Shown in pieces: positions 46,224 to 54,723 of a stretch of DNA of 64,000 nucleotides; position 1 is the stretch's first letter; every line of letters starts with the position of its first letter. A program made the position numbers and the translations under genes. Source of the DNA: Peteryoungia algae. Its GTDB lineage: Bacteria; Pseudomonadota; Alphaproteobacteria; Rhizobiales; Rhizobiaceae. The stretch lies in the NCBI RefSeq assembly GCF_030369675.1, contig NZ_CP128477.1, positions 3,676,501 to 3,740,500 of the forward strand, in the 5' to 3' direction. The notes beneath the pieces were generated by a model that saw only the letters and a program-made list of their open reading frames with translations, was not told the origin of the DNA and did not search any database.

Positions 46224-47451
46224 GGGTGGTATCCTTGAACAGCACGGTTTGATCGATCAGGTAGCGGTCGAAGATCGGCAGGCTGGCGCCGCCGATGGCG
46301 CGGGCCTGGGCGCCGACTTCGCCCTCGACGATGTCGGGAATGACGACGCCCTGCAGATCGAGACGGTTCATCGCCTCGATGGTCGCCCTGACCAGCCGAT
46401 GGCGCACCCAGGCGGGGAAGCCGCCGTCGATGATGGCTGCGGCAAAATCGATGATCGAGGCGGCGGCGATGATTGCCTGAGCAAGTGCGGCTGCCGTATC
46501 CTGCAGCCAGATCTCCAGCGGTTCACCGAAGTCGATCCAGTCCTCAGCCGCATACCACAGCGGCTGCGGATCGATGCCACGCTCGCGAAGCAGGTTTTCC
46601 AGCACGAAGATCGAGGCGATGTCGAGCAGCTGGCGCGTCTCGCCATGCTTGTCGCGAACGGGGAGGGGGCCGATGGCACCCGCCGTTCCCGTGCGCCCGA
46701 CGAAGAGCGCCGAATTCACGACGATGCCGCCGCCGATGAAGGAGCCGATGTAGAAATAAACGAAGTCGGGATAGCGCTGGCCGGCCCCGAAGACGAGTTC
46801 CGCACCGCAGGCGCTGGTGGCGTCGTTGCGCAGATAGACGGGATGCGACATCCGGGTCTGAACCTGGACCTGCAGGTCGACTTGTCGCCAGATGTCCATC
46901 GCGCCCTCGGGCGCGCCGACTTCTTCCGCCCAGTTCCACAATTCGAAGGGCGCAGCGATGCCGATACCGGCAATCCGCGTGCGCAAGGTCGTGTCCATGT
47001 CCGCTTCCATCTCGGCAATGCCGTCGCAGATGAAGGGCAGCAGATGATCCGGATGGGGGTAGCGATAGGTCCGGTGCCGCTGCTTGCGTATCTTGCCGGC
47101 AAAATCCATGAGCACGACGTCCGCGCTGCGGCGGCCGATCTTGACCCCGAAGGAAAAGGCGGCGTCCGGATTGATGAACATCGGCACGGAGGGTTGCCCG
47201 ACCCGGCCACGGATCGGTTCGCCGCGCATCAGCAGTTCGTCGCTTTCGAGCGAGCGCATGATGACCGAGACCGTCTGAGCGGAAAGTCCCGTCAGGCGGG
47301 CGATGTCGGCCTTGGAGCATCCCGGATTCTGCCGAACGAGCGACAGCACCAGCCGCTCGTTATAGGCGCGCACACGCACCTGGTTCGAGCCGCCGCCGGC
47401 ACTCACCCGGGGCGCCGGATCCGCCAGTCTTCCTTGATCATCTTGTGGCAC
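46207..47451 (-). CDS. frcR: ROK-family transcriptional regulator of the frc locus
   Basis: A 414-residue repressor-type ROK protein: a winged helix at about residues 25-85 (CSKADIARLTGLSAQTVSVIMRSL), then a sugar-kinase-fold domain. The kinase-like region keeps GIGIAAPF and a glycine-rich GSFIGGGIVV, but the usual CxCGxxGC zinc motif is not visible. GTG 47451 is preferred for its GGGAGGAG site; ATG 47505 would add 18 residues. It is divergent from frcB, the normal layout for a sugar-responsive repressor of the transporter. Confidence 0.88.
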   Translation of the reverse strand: MPQDDQGRLADPAPRVSAGGGSNQVRVRAYNERLVLSLVRQNPGCSKADIARLTGLSAQTVSVIMRSLESDELLMRGEPIRGRVGQPSVPMFINPDAAFSFGVKIGRRSADVVLMDFAGKIRKQRHRTYRYPHPDHLLPFICDGIAEMEADMDTTLRTRIAGIGIAAPFELWNWAEEVGAPEGAMDIWRQVDLQVQVQTRMSHPVYLRNDATSACGAELVFGAGQRYPDFVYFYIGSFIGGGIVVNSALFVGRTGTAGAIGPLPVRDKHGETRQLLDIASIFVLENLLRERGIDPQPLWYAAEDWIDFGEPLEIWLQDTAAALAQAIIAAASIIDFAAAIIDGGFPAWVRHRLVRATIEAMNRLDLQGVVIPDIVEGEVGAQARAIGGASLPIFDRYLIDQTVLFKDTTHAEGN

Positions 47452-47536
47452 TGAGGTCGCTCCTCCCGACCGCTTCCTTTTACGAAAGCCTCTGCAGGAT
47501 GTCACACTGATTTAATAATTCAACTGGATTTATTTA

Positions 47537-47566
47537 TTGACAGCCGAAATGTTCTGATGTTCTAAA
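47537..47566 (+). promoter_or_regulatory. candidate frcB promoter
   Basis: TTGACA at 47537-47542 followed after 18 bases by TCTAAA, about 115 bases before the frcB start. The surrounding 50 bases are AT-rich (TTTAATAATTCAACTGG, TTTATTTATTG), as expected for a ROK operator region. Confidence 0.4.
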
Positions 47567-47680
47567 TGGGGGCGTGGAGGAATGGGGGCCGACAGGCACC
47601 CGATCGGATTGCTAGGAGGCGATCCGTGCCGAAGCATTGCGGCCGGAGGAGCTGGCCGACACCATTCGGGAGGATACCAA

Positions 47681-48706
47681 ATGAAAAAGTCTCTGATTAC
47701 TGCTGCTCTCTCGGCCCTGGCCCTCGGCGTTGTCTTCGCCGCGCCGGTACAGGCCGCCGACGTTTCTGCATGCCTCATCACCAAGACCGACACCAACCCC
47801 TTCTTCGTCAAGATGAAGGAAGGCGCGACTGCCAAGGCCGCCGAACTCGGCGTGACCCTGAAGGCCTATGCCGGCAAGGTCGACGGAGACTCGGAGAGCC
47901 AGGTTGCGGCGATTGAAACCTGCATCGCCGACGGCGCCAAGGGCATCCTGCTCACCGCATCCGACACCAAGGGTATCGTTCCAGCCGTCCAGAAGGCCCG
48001 CGACGCAGGTCTGCTCGTCATCGCCCTCGACACGCCGCTGGAGCCGATTGACTCCGCTGACATGACCTTTGCCACCGACAACCTTCTCGCTGGCGAACTG
48101 ATCGGCAAATGGGCGGCAGCAACCCTCGGCGATGCCGCCAAGGACGCCAAGATCGCCTTCCTGAACCTCACGCCGTCGCAGCCGTCGGTCGACGTCCTGC
48201 GCAACCAGGGCTTCATGAAGGGCTTCGGCATCGACACGGTCGACATCAACAAGATCGGCGACGAAACCGATCCGCGCATCGTCGGCCACGATGTCACCAA
48301 CGGCAACGAAGAAGGCGGCCGGACCGCCATGGAAAACCTTCTCCAGAAGGATCCCTCCGTCAACGTTGTGCACACCATCAACGAACCGGCTGCTGCTGGC
48401 GCCTACGAAGCGCTGAAGGCTGTCGGCAAGGAAGGTGACGTGCTGATCGTCTCCGTCGACGGCGGTTGCCCGGGCGTCAAGAATGTCGCCGAAGGCGTCA
48501 TCGGTGCGACCTCGCAGCAGTATCCGCTGCTGATGGCATCGCTCGGCATCGAAGCGATCAAGAAGTTCGCAGACACCGGTGAAAAGCCCGCGGCCTCCGA
48601 AGGCAAGAACTTCTTCGACACGGGCGTCGCGCTCGTCACCGACAAGCCGGCTGCTGGCGTCGAGTCCATCGACACCAAGGCTGGCACGGACAAGTGCTGG
48701 GGCTGA
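47681..48706 (+). CDS. frcB: periplasmic sugar-binding protein FrcB
   Basis: A 341-residue ribose-type binding protein (PBP1 fold). The signal peptide is cleaved near VQAA-D (about residue 26). The mature start [20 protein letters not shown] is that of FrcB, the fructose/mannose/ribose receptor of Sinorhizobium. ATG 47681 has GGGAGGA upstream. It opens the frcBCAK operon; a strong hairpin after the stop probably protects its mRNA so that more FrcB than permease is made. Confidence 0.93.
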   Translation: MKKSLITAALSALALGVVFAAPVQAADVSACLITKTDTNPFFVKMKEGATAKAAELGVTLKAYAGKVDGDSESQVAAIETCIADGAKGILLTASDTKGIVPAVQKARDAGLLVIALDTPLEPIDSADMTFATDNLLAGELIGKWAAATLGDAAKDAKIAFLNLTPSQPSVDVLRNQGFMKGFGIDTVDINKIGDETDPRIVGHDVTNGNEEGGRTAMENLLQKDPSVNVVHTINEPAAAGAYEALKAVGKEGDVLIVSVDGGCPGVKNVAEGVIGATSQQYPLLMASLGIEAIKKFADTGEKPAASEGKNFFDTGVALVTDKPAAGVESIDTKAGTDKCWG

Positions 48707-48734
48707 TCCCCGCCTTGCGCGCCTGAACTGCAGC

Positions 48735-48761
48735 ACTGGCGGATGGTCTCCATCCGCCAGT
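48735..48761 (+). promoter_or_regulatory. intercistronic hairpin between frcB and frcC
   Basis: A 12-bp perfect stem ACTGGCGGATGG / CCATCCGCCAGT with a 3-base loop, no T tract. The position, after a binding-protein gene and before its permease, is typical of 3'-stabilising or partial-termination hairpins. Confidence 0.7.
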
Positions 48762-48848
48762 CGGCTGATCGCCCGGCCTTGTGCGCAGCCATGTCCGGCG
48801 TATCCTTCACGGAATGACAAAAATCGACAACGGCAGGGAGGATGACTC

Positions 48849-49931
48849 ATGCAGCCGGCCAATCCCGAAACGCGAAATCCGCAGGAATTCGAGAAGGTCC
48901 TCTCGGGCAGTTCCACCCAGGTCGCGTCTTTCGACAGACACGAGCGCACGGCAATGGAGCGCTTCCAGCATTTTCTTCATTCAAGCCCCGCAGCCGTCGC
49001 CCTGATCGTGCTGGTCCTGTCGGTTGCGGCCTTCGGCTTCATTCTCGGCGACAAGTTCTTCTCGGCCTTCACATTGACGCTGATCCTTCAGCAGGTCGCG
49101 ATCGTCGGCATCGTCGGTGCCGCCCAGACATTGGTGATCCTGACCGCCGGCATCGATCTGTCGGTTGGCGCGATCATGGTTCTGTCGTCGGTGGTCATGG
49201 GCCAGTTTGCCTTTCGCTACGGCCTGCCACCCGAACTGGCCGTGATCTGTGGTCTGGCCGTCGGGGCCTTCTGCGGCTTTATCAACGGCGTGCTCGTGGC
49301 GCGCATGAAGCTGCCGCCCTTCATCGTGACGCTCGGCATGTGGCAGATCGTGCTCGCCACCAACTTCCTCTATTCCGCCAACGAGACGATCCGCAGCCAG
49401 GATATCGACGCCAATGCGCCGATCCTCAAGTTCTTCGGCGAAAACATCCGCATGGGCGGTGCCGTGCTGACCTATGGCGTCATTGCCATGGTGCTTCTGG
49501 TTGCGGTCCTCTGGTATGTGCTCAATCACACTGCCTGGGGCAGGCACGTCTACGCGGTCGGCGACGATCCGGACGCGGCGGAACTCGCAGGTGTCAACGT
49601 CAAGCGCATGCTGATCTCCGTCTACACGCTGTCGGGCCTCATCTGTGCACTCGCCGGCTGGGCACTCATCGGCCGCATCGGTTCGGTCTCCCCGACCGCT
49701 GGCCAGTTCGCCAACATCGAATCCATCACGGCGGTGGTCATCGGCGGCATCTCGCTCTTCGGCGGACGCGGCTCGGTCCTCGGCATGATTTTCGGGGCGC
49801 TGATCGTCGGTGTCTTCCAGCTCGGTCTGCGCCTGATCGGTACGGACCCGCAATGGACCTATCTCTTGATCGGCGTTCTCATCATCGCCGCCGTCGCAAT
49901 CGACCAGTGGATCAGAAAGGTAGCAGGCTGA
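48849..49931 (+). CDS. frcC: sugar ABC transporter permease FrcC
   Basis: A 360-residue BPD_transp_2 permease with about nine or ten TM helices starting near residue 45 and a polar N-terminus. Family motifs are LILQQVAIVGIVGAAQTLVILTAGIDLSVGA and NGVLVARMKLPPFIVTLG. It ends in TGATG, overlapping the frcA start by one base. It forms the channel of the FrcBCA importer as a homodimer. Confidence 0.94.
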   Translation: MQPANPETRNPQEFEKVLSGSSTQVASFDRHERTAMERFQHFLHSSPAAVALIVLVLSVAAFGFILGDKFFSAFTLTLILQQVAIVGIVGAAQTLVILTAGIDLSVGAIMVLSSVVMGQFAFRYGLPPELAVICGLAVGAFCGFINGVLVARMKLPPFIVTLGMWQIVLATNFLYSANETIRSQDIDANAPILKFFGENIRMGGAVLTYGVIAMVLLVAVLWYVLNHTAWGRHVYAVGDDPDAAELAGVNVKRMLISVYTLSGLICALAGWALIGRIGSVSPTAGQFANIESITAVVIGGISLFGGRGSVLGMIFGALIVGVFQLGLRLIGTDPQWTYLLIGVLIIAAVAIDQWIRKVAG

Positions 49932-50713
49932 TGACCCAGGAACCCATTCTCACCGCCCGCGGTCTGGTCAAGCGTTACGGCCGCGTCACGGCCCTCGATC
50001 AGGCCGATTTCGACCTCTATCCGGGCGAAATCCTCGCCGTCATCGGCGACAACGGTGCCGGAAAGTCCTCGCTGATCAAGGCGATCTCCGGTGCTGTCAC
50101 GCCTGATGAGGGCGAGATCAAGCTCGAGGGCCGAGCGATCAACTTCCGCTCGCCGATCGAGGCGCGCAAGGCCGGTATCGAGACCGTCTACCAGAACCTT
50201 GCTCTGTCGCCGGCCCTTTCGATCGCCGATAACATGTTCCTCGGTCGCGAACTGCGCAAACCGGGCATCATGGGCTCGGTCTTCCGCAAGCTTGACCGGC
50301 CGGCGATGGAGAAGATCGCGCGCGACAAGCTCTCCGAACTCGGCTTGATGACCATCCAGAACATCAACCAGGCGGTGGAGACGCTGTCGGGCGGCCAGCG
50401 CCAGGGTGTGGCGGTCGCGCGTGCGGCGGCCTTCGGTTCCAAGGTGATCATCCTCGACGAACCGACGGCGGCGCTCGGCGTCAAGGAAAGCCGCAAGGTG
50501 CTGGAGCTGATCCTCGACGTGCGCTCACGCGGTATGCCCATCGTGCTGATTTCCCACAACATGCCGCATGTCTTCGAAGTGGCCGACCGCATCCATGTCC
50601 ACCGCCTGGGCAAACGGCTCTGCGTGATCAATCCGAAGGACTACACCATGTCGGATGCCGTGGCCTTCATGACAGGAGCGCGTCCGGCGCCGGACACCGA
50701 ACTTGCTGCATGA
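49931..50713 (+). CDS. frcA: sugar ABC transporter ATP-binding protein FrcA
   Basis: A 260-residue single-domain ABC ATPase. Walker A is GDNGAGKSS (39-47), the signature is LSGGQRQGVAVARA and Walker B is VIILDEPTAAL. Most ribose-type systems use a two-domain RbsA; this short, single-domain form is the Frc type. The start is ATG 49931; the longer open frame reaching back to 48842 runs through frcC in another frame and is not coding there. Confidence 0.94.
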   Translation: MTQEPILTARGLVKRYGRVTALDQADFDLYPGEILAVIGDNGAGKSSLIKAISGAVTPDEGEIKLEGRAINFRSPIEARKAGIETVYQNLALSPALSIADNMFLGRELRKPGIMGSVFRKLDRPAMEKIARDKLSELGLMTIQNINQAVETLSGGQRQGVAVARAAAFGSKVIILDEPTAALGVKESRKVLELILDVRSRGMPIVLISHNMPHVFEVADRIHVHRLGKRLCVINPKDYTMSDAVAFMTGARPAPDTELAA

Positions 50714-51333
50714 GTTCAGAACTCGACGATCTTCTGTTTGAAATCGAGCGGCGGGCGCATGGTGGCGCCCGCTTGCTCGTCGGCGTTGCCGGACCTCCCG
50801 GCGCCGGAAAGTCGACGCTTGCGGATCGCCTGCATGCAGCCCTCGGCGAAAGAGGCCATCGCAGCGCCGTGCTGCCGATGGACGGCTTCCACCTCGACAA
50901 TTCCATTCTCGACGAACGCGGCGATCTTGCCCGCAAGGGTGCGCCGCACACATTCGACGTGCGTGGACTTGCCGATCTGCTTCGCGCGGTGAAGGCAGGC
51001 GGCGAAGTCTTCGTGCCGGTCTTTGACCGCGCCCGGGAGCTTGCGATCGCGGCGGCCCGTTGCATTTCGCCAGAGGATCGCATCGTGATCGCCGAAGGCA
51101 ATTACCTGCTGCTTGATCAGGGGCCGTGGGCAGACCTCGCCGATCTCTTCGACCTGTCCGTCATGGTGGCGCCGCCGATCGAGGAACTGGAGCGGCGGCT
51201 CATTGCCCGATGGGTTGGCTACGGTCTCACTCCGGCACAGATCGAAGCGAAAGTCGAAAACAACGATCTGCCCAATGGCAGGCTCGTGCTGCAACGCAGC
51301 CGTCCGGCCGATTTCACTTTCGACCAGTTCTGA
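50710..51333 (+). CDS. frcK: P-loop sugar/nucleoside kinase-like protein FrcK
   Basis: A 207-residue uridine-kinase-type P-loop protein: Walker A GVAGPPGAGKST (about residues 25-36), PMDGFHLDN (the substrate-binding loop) and VIAEGNYLLLD. ATG overlaps the frcA stop (ATGA). In Sinorhizobium meliloti the same gene closes the frc operon and was proposed as a sugar kinase; biochemical proof is limited. It is the last gene before the signalling module. Confidence 0.9.
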   Translation: MSSELDDLLFEIERRAHGGARLLVGVAGPPGAGKSTLADRLHAALGERGHRSAVLPMDGFHLDNSILDERGDLARKGAPHTFDVRGLADLLRAVKAGGEVFVPVFDRARELAIAAARCISPEDRIVIAEGNYLLLDQGPWADLADLFDLSVMVAPPIEELERRLIARWVGYGLTPAQIEAKVENNDLPNGRLVLQRSRPADFTFDQF

Positions 51334-51373
51334 ATGGACATTTCACAGGGCTTCGCCGAGTCTGCGTAAATTC

Positions 51374-51388
51374 TTAAGATCTAATTAA
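51374..51388. promoter_or_regulatory. CtrA-type box TTAA-N7-TTAA upstream of the signalling module
   Basis: TTAA at 51374-51377 and 51385-51388 with 7 bases (GATCTAA) between, inside an AT-rich stretch 147 bases before the receiver gene. It has the full consensus spacing for the alphaproteobacterial cell-cycle/motility regulator CtrA. Candidate only. Confidence 0.45.
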
Positions 51389-51534
51389 ATGCGCCATCGG
51401 TAAAATTGTACGGGTTCGGTTCAGCGAATATCAGCCTCTCCCTGATACAACTTCTCCATGAAAGGTTAACGCCGTTCCCGCCGGGCCAAAAGGGCTCCGG
51501 GGTTTCAAGCTGGCGTTTTCAAAGGGTGAAGGTA

Positions 51535-51930
51535 ATGGCGGTATTGATTGTCGAGGACAACCCGACCAATGCGATGATCATAAAGCACCTCGCCAAGAAG
51601 GTGACGTCCAAGGAGATCAAGGTCGCCGGCGATGGAAACACGGCATTGATGCTGTGCCATACGGAAAGCTTCGAAATTCTGATCGTCGATTACCAGTTGC
51701 CCGGCATGTCCGGGCTGCAGTTCGTCAAGGCCGTGCGCCTGATGGATCGCTACTGCGACACTCCCGTGGTGATGGTGACGGCAGACGATCAACCGCGTCT
51801 GTGTGAGGAAGCCAAGGCCGCGGGTGTCACGGATTTCCTCCGCAAGCCGGTCGAGGCTGTCGCTTTCCGCAAGTTGCTGGCCGATCATCTCGGCGCCGAG
51901 GCCGTCCATCCCGAACTCCGTTCGGCGTAA
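51535..51930 (+). CDS. single-domain response regulator
   Basis: A 131-residue CheY/DivK-like receiver with no output domain. It has the acidic pair E7/D8 (VEDN), phospho-acceptor D52 (VDYQLPG), switch Thr (VTADD) and Lys (RKPVE). ATG 51535 follows AAAGGGTGAAGG; the frame is open back to 51406 without support. Its VDYQLPG resembles IDYQMPV in the HD-GYP regulator 3.2 kb downstream, so both may take phosphate from the same hybrid kinase. Confidence 0.9.
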   Translation: MAVLIVEDNPTNAMIIKHLAKKVTSKEIKVAGDGNTALMLCHTESFEILIVDYQLPGMSGLQFVKAVRLMDRYCDTPVVMVTADDQPRLCEEAKAAGVTDFLRKPVEAVAFRKLLADHLGAEAVHPELRSA

Positions 51931-51947
51931 GAAGGGAAACATCGGTC

Positions 51948-52442
51948 ATGAGAAGCTTTGTAGGCGCACTTCTCGCAAGCCTGATCAGCGCCACCTCCGT
52001 TCCTGCGCTGGACGCGCCGACCGGCCCGGTCGTGCTGACCGTGAAGGGTGAGATCTCCAATACGAATGCGGGTGATACGGCGCAGTTCGACCTGGCGATG
52101 CTGGACGGTCTGAAGCATCGCAAGGCCGAGATGGAAACACCCTGGACGGAAGGCAAGGTGACCTTCGAAGGCCCACTGCTGCGCGAGATCCTCACCGCCG
52201 TCGGCGCGACAGGCACGATCCTCAAGGTACGCGCGCTCAACGACTACGCGGCAGACGTGCCGGCCGACGACGCCAGGCTCCAGACGATCCTCGCCACGAA
52301 ACTCGACGGAAAGCTGATGTCGGTGCGGGACAAGGGGCCCCTGATGCTGGTCTATCCCTTCGACCTCGATGCTGACCTCTACAACGAGAAATACTTCTCG
52401 CGCTCTGTCTGGCAGATCAAGGAAATCGAGGTCGGCCGGTGA
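51948..52442 (+). CDS. secreted protein resembling the molybdopterin-oxidoreductase (SUOX) fold, without cysteine
   Basis: A 164-residue protein with a signal peptide cleaved near VPALD-A (about residue 21). The rest resembles small proteins annotated as oxidoreductase molybdopterin-binding domain (LTVKGEISNTN start, VRALNDYAADVP, MSVRDKGPLMLVYPFD, SVWQIKEIEV end). There is no cysteine at all, so the usual Mo-ligating residue is missing and catalysis is unlikely. Its stop overlaps the hybrid kinase start (GTGA). I infer a periplasmic ligand-binding partner for that kinase. Confidence 0.8.
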   Translation: MRSFVGALLASLISATSVPALDAPTGPVVLTVKGEISNTNAGDTAQFDLAMLDGLKHRKAEMETPWTEGKVTFEGPLLREILTAVGATGTILKVRALNDYAADVPADDARLQTILATKLDGKLMSVRDKGPLMLVYPFDLDADLYNEKYFSRSVWQIKEIEVGR

Positions 52443-54706
52443 CCATGACGCGCGCCACAGCACGGAAATTTGCAGGCGGAGGCACGATTGCCATCGTCCT
52501 GCAGACGCTTTCGGCTGTGCTTGTCTTCGTGCTGCTCATCCTGTTCGTCGACATTGCCCGCCAGTATCGCATTATGGAAGATGGCGTGCGGGAAAACTCG
52601 CTCTGGTCTGTCTACCAGCTGGATCGGGAAGTGCGCCAGCTGACTCACAGCCTCTCGAATATGCGTGACGAAGAGCAGAACCCGAAATTGCTCGACGAGC
52701 TATCGCTGCGCTACGATATTCTCTTCTCCCGCGTTTCCATCCTCGACCAGGCAAAGTTCGGCACCTACTTCTCCGGTGACGAGAAGATCAACGGCTACAT
52801 CGCCGGCATCACCGAGGGCGTCCGCGCCGCACAGCCGATATTCGATGCGTATGCCGCCGGCACCCCGCCGACGCAGGAGCAGTTGCGTTGGCTCGAAACA
52901 GATCTTGCCGGCATGGGGCGTGTGGCCGAGGACTTCCTTCTTTACACCAATACGCGCGTCAGCCATGAGCGGGCGGACAGCCGGGCGACGATCCTCAACC
53001 TGGAGCGCACCTCGACGGTCATGCTGGCGCTCCTGATGGTCTCGGTCGTGTTCCTCGTCATCATCCTGAACCGCCAGCTCCGTTCGGTGCGTCGGTCGAG
53101 CCATGACTTGCAGGTGATGGCGACGCAGCTGAGCGAGGCTTATGAAGGCGCCGACGCCGGAAACCGCGCCAAATCTCAATTCATGGCGACCATGGGTCAC
53201 GAGATCCGGACGCCGCTGAACGCGATCCTCGGCATGTCGGAACTGCTCGAGCTCTCAGACCTTCCCGATGACGCGATCCAGAGCGTCAAGACGATCCGCT
53301 CCTCGGGCGAGGCACTGCTTGAGATCATCAACGAGATCCTCGACTTCTCCAAGATCGAGCATGGCAAGCTGGAACTGGAAGAGCGTGCCTTCGACGTCTG
53401 CGCGCTTGCGGAAAGCAGTGTCAGCATTATCAGAGGTCGTGCCGACGACCACGGCAATACGGTGATCCTGGACCTTCCGGACTCTCTGCATGCCCTCTAC
53501 GTCAAGACAGACCCGACGCGCCTGAGGCAGGTTCTTTTGAACCTGCTATCGAATGCGGTGAAGTTCACCCAGCAGGGAACCGTCACGTTGCGCCTGCGCG
53601 ACTTCTATCGCGAAGGCAAGCTGATGATCCGCTTCGAGGTGGAGGACACCGGCATCGGCATTGACGAGGCGGGTCTCGACAAGCTCTTCAAGCCCTTCTC
53701 GCAGGTCGATGCCTCGATCAGCCGCCGCTACGGTGGCACCGGTCTTGGCCTCACCATCTGCAAGCAGATCGTCGAGATCCTCGGCGGCGAACTCGGTATG
53801 AGCAGCACCGTCGGCGTCGGCTCCATCTTCTGGTTCGAACTGGCAGTTGTTCCCGTGACCCGCCTGGAGGCGAATGGTCTCGCCGCCCAGGTGGTGGCCG
53901 AGGAGACCCTGCCGCGTCGCCGCATCCTTCTGGTGGAAGACAACAAGGTCAACCAGATCGTTGCCACCCGCTTCCTGGCCCGGCTCGGGCAGGACGTGGA
54001 GATCGCCAATGACGGCGCCGAAGCCGTCTCCCTTTCCCGCGAACAGGCCTTCGATCTGATCCTGATGGATATGCAGATGCCCGTCATGGACGGCATCGAG
54101 GCGACGAAGCGGATCATTGCCGAAGGCGGCCCCTCGGCCGAAGCGCCGATTATCGCGATGACCGCCAACGCATCGGACGACGACCGCCGCCGCTGCCTCG
54201 ACGCTGGAATGAAAGGCTTCGAGTCCAAGCCTGTGACATTGGAGAGATTGCGAAAGATGATTGCTCACGCCACGTCGACGGATCGCGAAACCAGGCCGGT
54301 CCCGGTCCCGGCGCCGACGACTGCGCCCCAGAAACTGGAATTGCCGGACCTGGATCTTGCCGCCATGCCACTTCAGTCCATGCCAGAGCTCGGCATTGAG
54401 GGGTTGGACGAGGCGCGCCACGCCGAACTCGTCGACGCGCTTGGCGAAGATGTCTTCCAGGAACTGGTCGAATCCTTCTTCGACGATGCGACCGGCCTGC
54501 TCGATGAGCTGACCGAGGCGCTCCACCGGAACGATCCGGACAAGATCGACCGCGTTCTGCACACGATCAAGGGGGCAGCCTCCAATGTCGGGTTCAACGA
54601 CCTGGCGGTGAAGGCGAATGCGCTCAGGAGCCAGACCCCGGCGCCTGAAGATATCGAATTGCTCGGCGAGGAAATCCTCGCGCTTAAATTTAAACTGGTT
54701 GCCTGA
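52439..54706 (+). CDS. hybrid sensor histidine kinase with receiver and HPt domains
   Basis: A 755-residue tripartite kinase. TM1 is at about residues 16-39, a mostly helical periplasmic domain at 40-190, and TM2 at about 192-211. The phospho-acceptor is H254 (MGHEIRTPLN), followed by an ATPase domain (NLLSNAVKFT, EDTGIGID, GGTGLGLTICKQ), a receiver (about 495-615, DLILMDMQMPVMDG) and a C-terminal HPt domain (HTIKGAASNVGF). GTG 52439 overlaps the upstream stop; ATG 52445 is an alternative. It should drive a four-step phosphorelay to a separate receiver. Confidence 0.92.
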   Translation: MTMTRATARKFAGGGTIAIVLQTLSAVLVFVLLILFVDIARQYRIMEDGVRENSLWSVYQLDREVRQLTHSLSNMRDEEQNPKLLDELSLRYDILFSRVSILDQAKFGTYFSGDEKINGYIAGITEGVRAAQPIFDAYAAGTPPTQEQLRWLETDLAGMGRVAEDFLLYTNTRVSHERADSRATILNLERTSTVMLALLMVSVVFLVIILNRQLRSVRRSSHDLQVMATQLSEAYEGADAGNRAKSQFMATMGHEIRTPLNAILGMSELLELSDLPDDAIQSVKTIRSSGEALLEIINEILDFSKIEHGKLELEERAFDVCALAESSVSIIRGRADDHGNTVILDLPDSLHALYVKTDPTRLRQVLLNLLSNAVKFTQQGTVTLRLRDFYREGKLMIRFEVEDTGIGIDEAGLDKLFKPFSQVDASISRRYGGTGLGLTICKQIVEILGGELGMSSTVGVGSIFWFELAVVPVTRLEANGLAAQVVAEETLPRRRILLVEDNKVNQIVATRFLARLGQDVEIANDGAEAVSLSREQAFDLILMDMQMPVMDGIEATKRIIAEGGPSAEAPIIAMTANASDDDRRRCLDAGMKGFESKPVTLERLRKMIAHATSTDRETRPVPVPAPTTAPQKLELPDLDLAAMPLQSMPELGIEGLDEARHAELVDALGEDVFQELVESFFDDATGLLDELTEALHRNDPDKIDRVLHTIKGAASNVGFNDLAVKANALRSQTPAPEDIELLGEEILALKFKLVA

Positions 54707-54723
54707 GAAGCAAGGAGGCGTTC

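Noticed and set aside
48842..50713. 623-codon frame apparently fusing an Arg/Gly-rich region to an ABC ATPase
   Set aside because: The first two thirds run through frcC in the wrong frame; frcA has its own start at 49931 overlapping the frcC stop.
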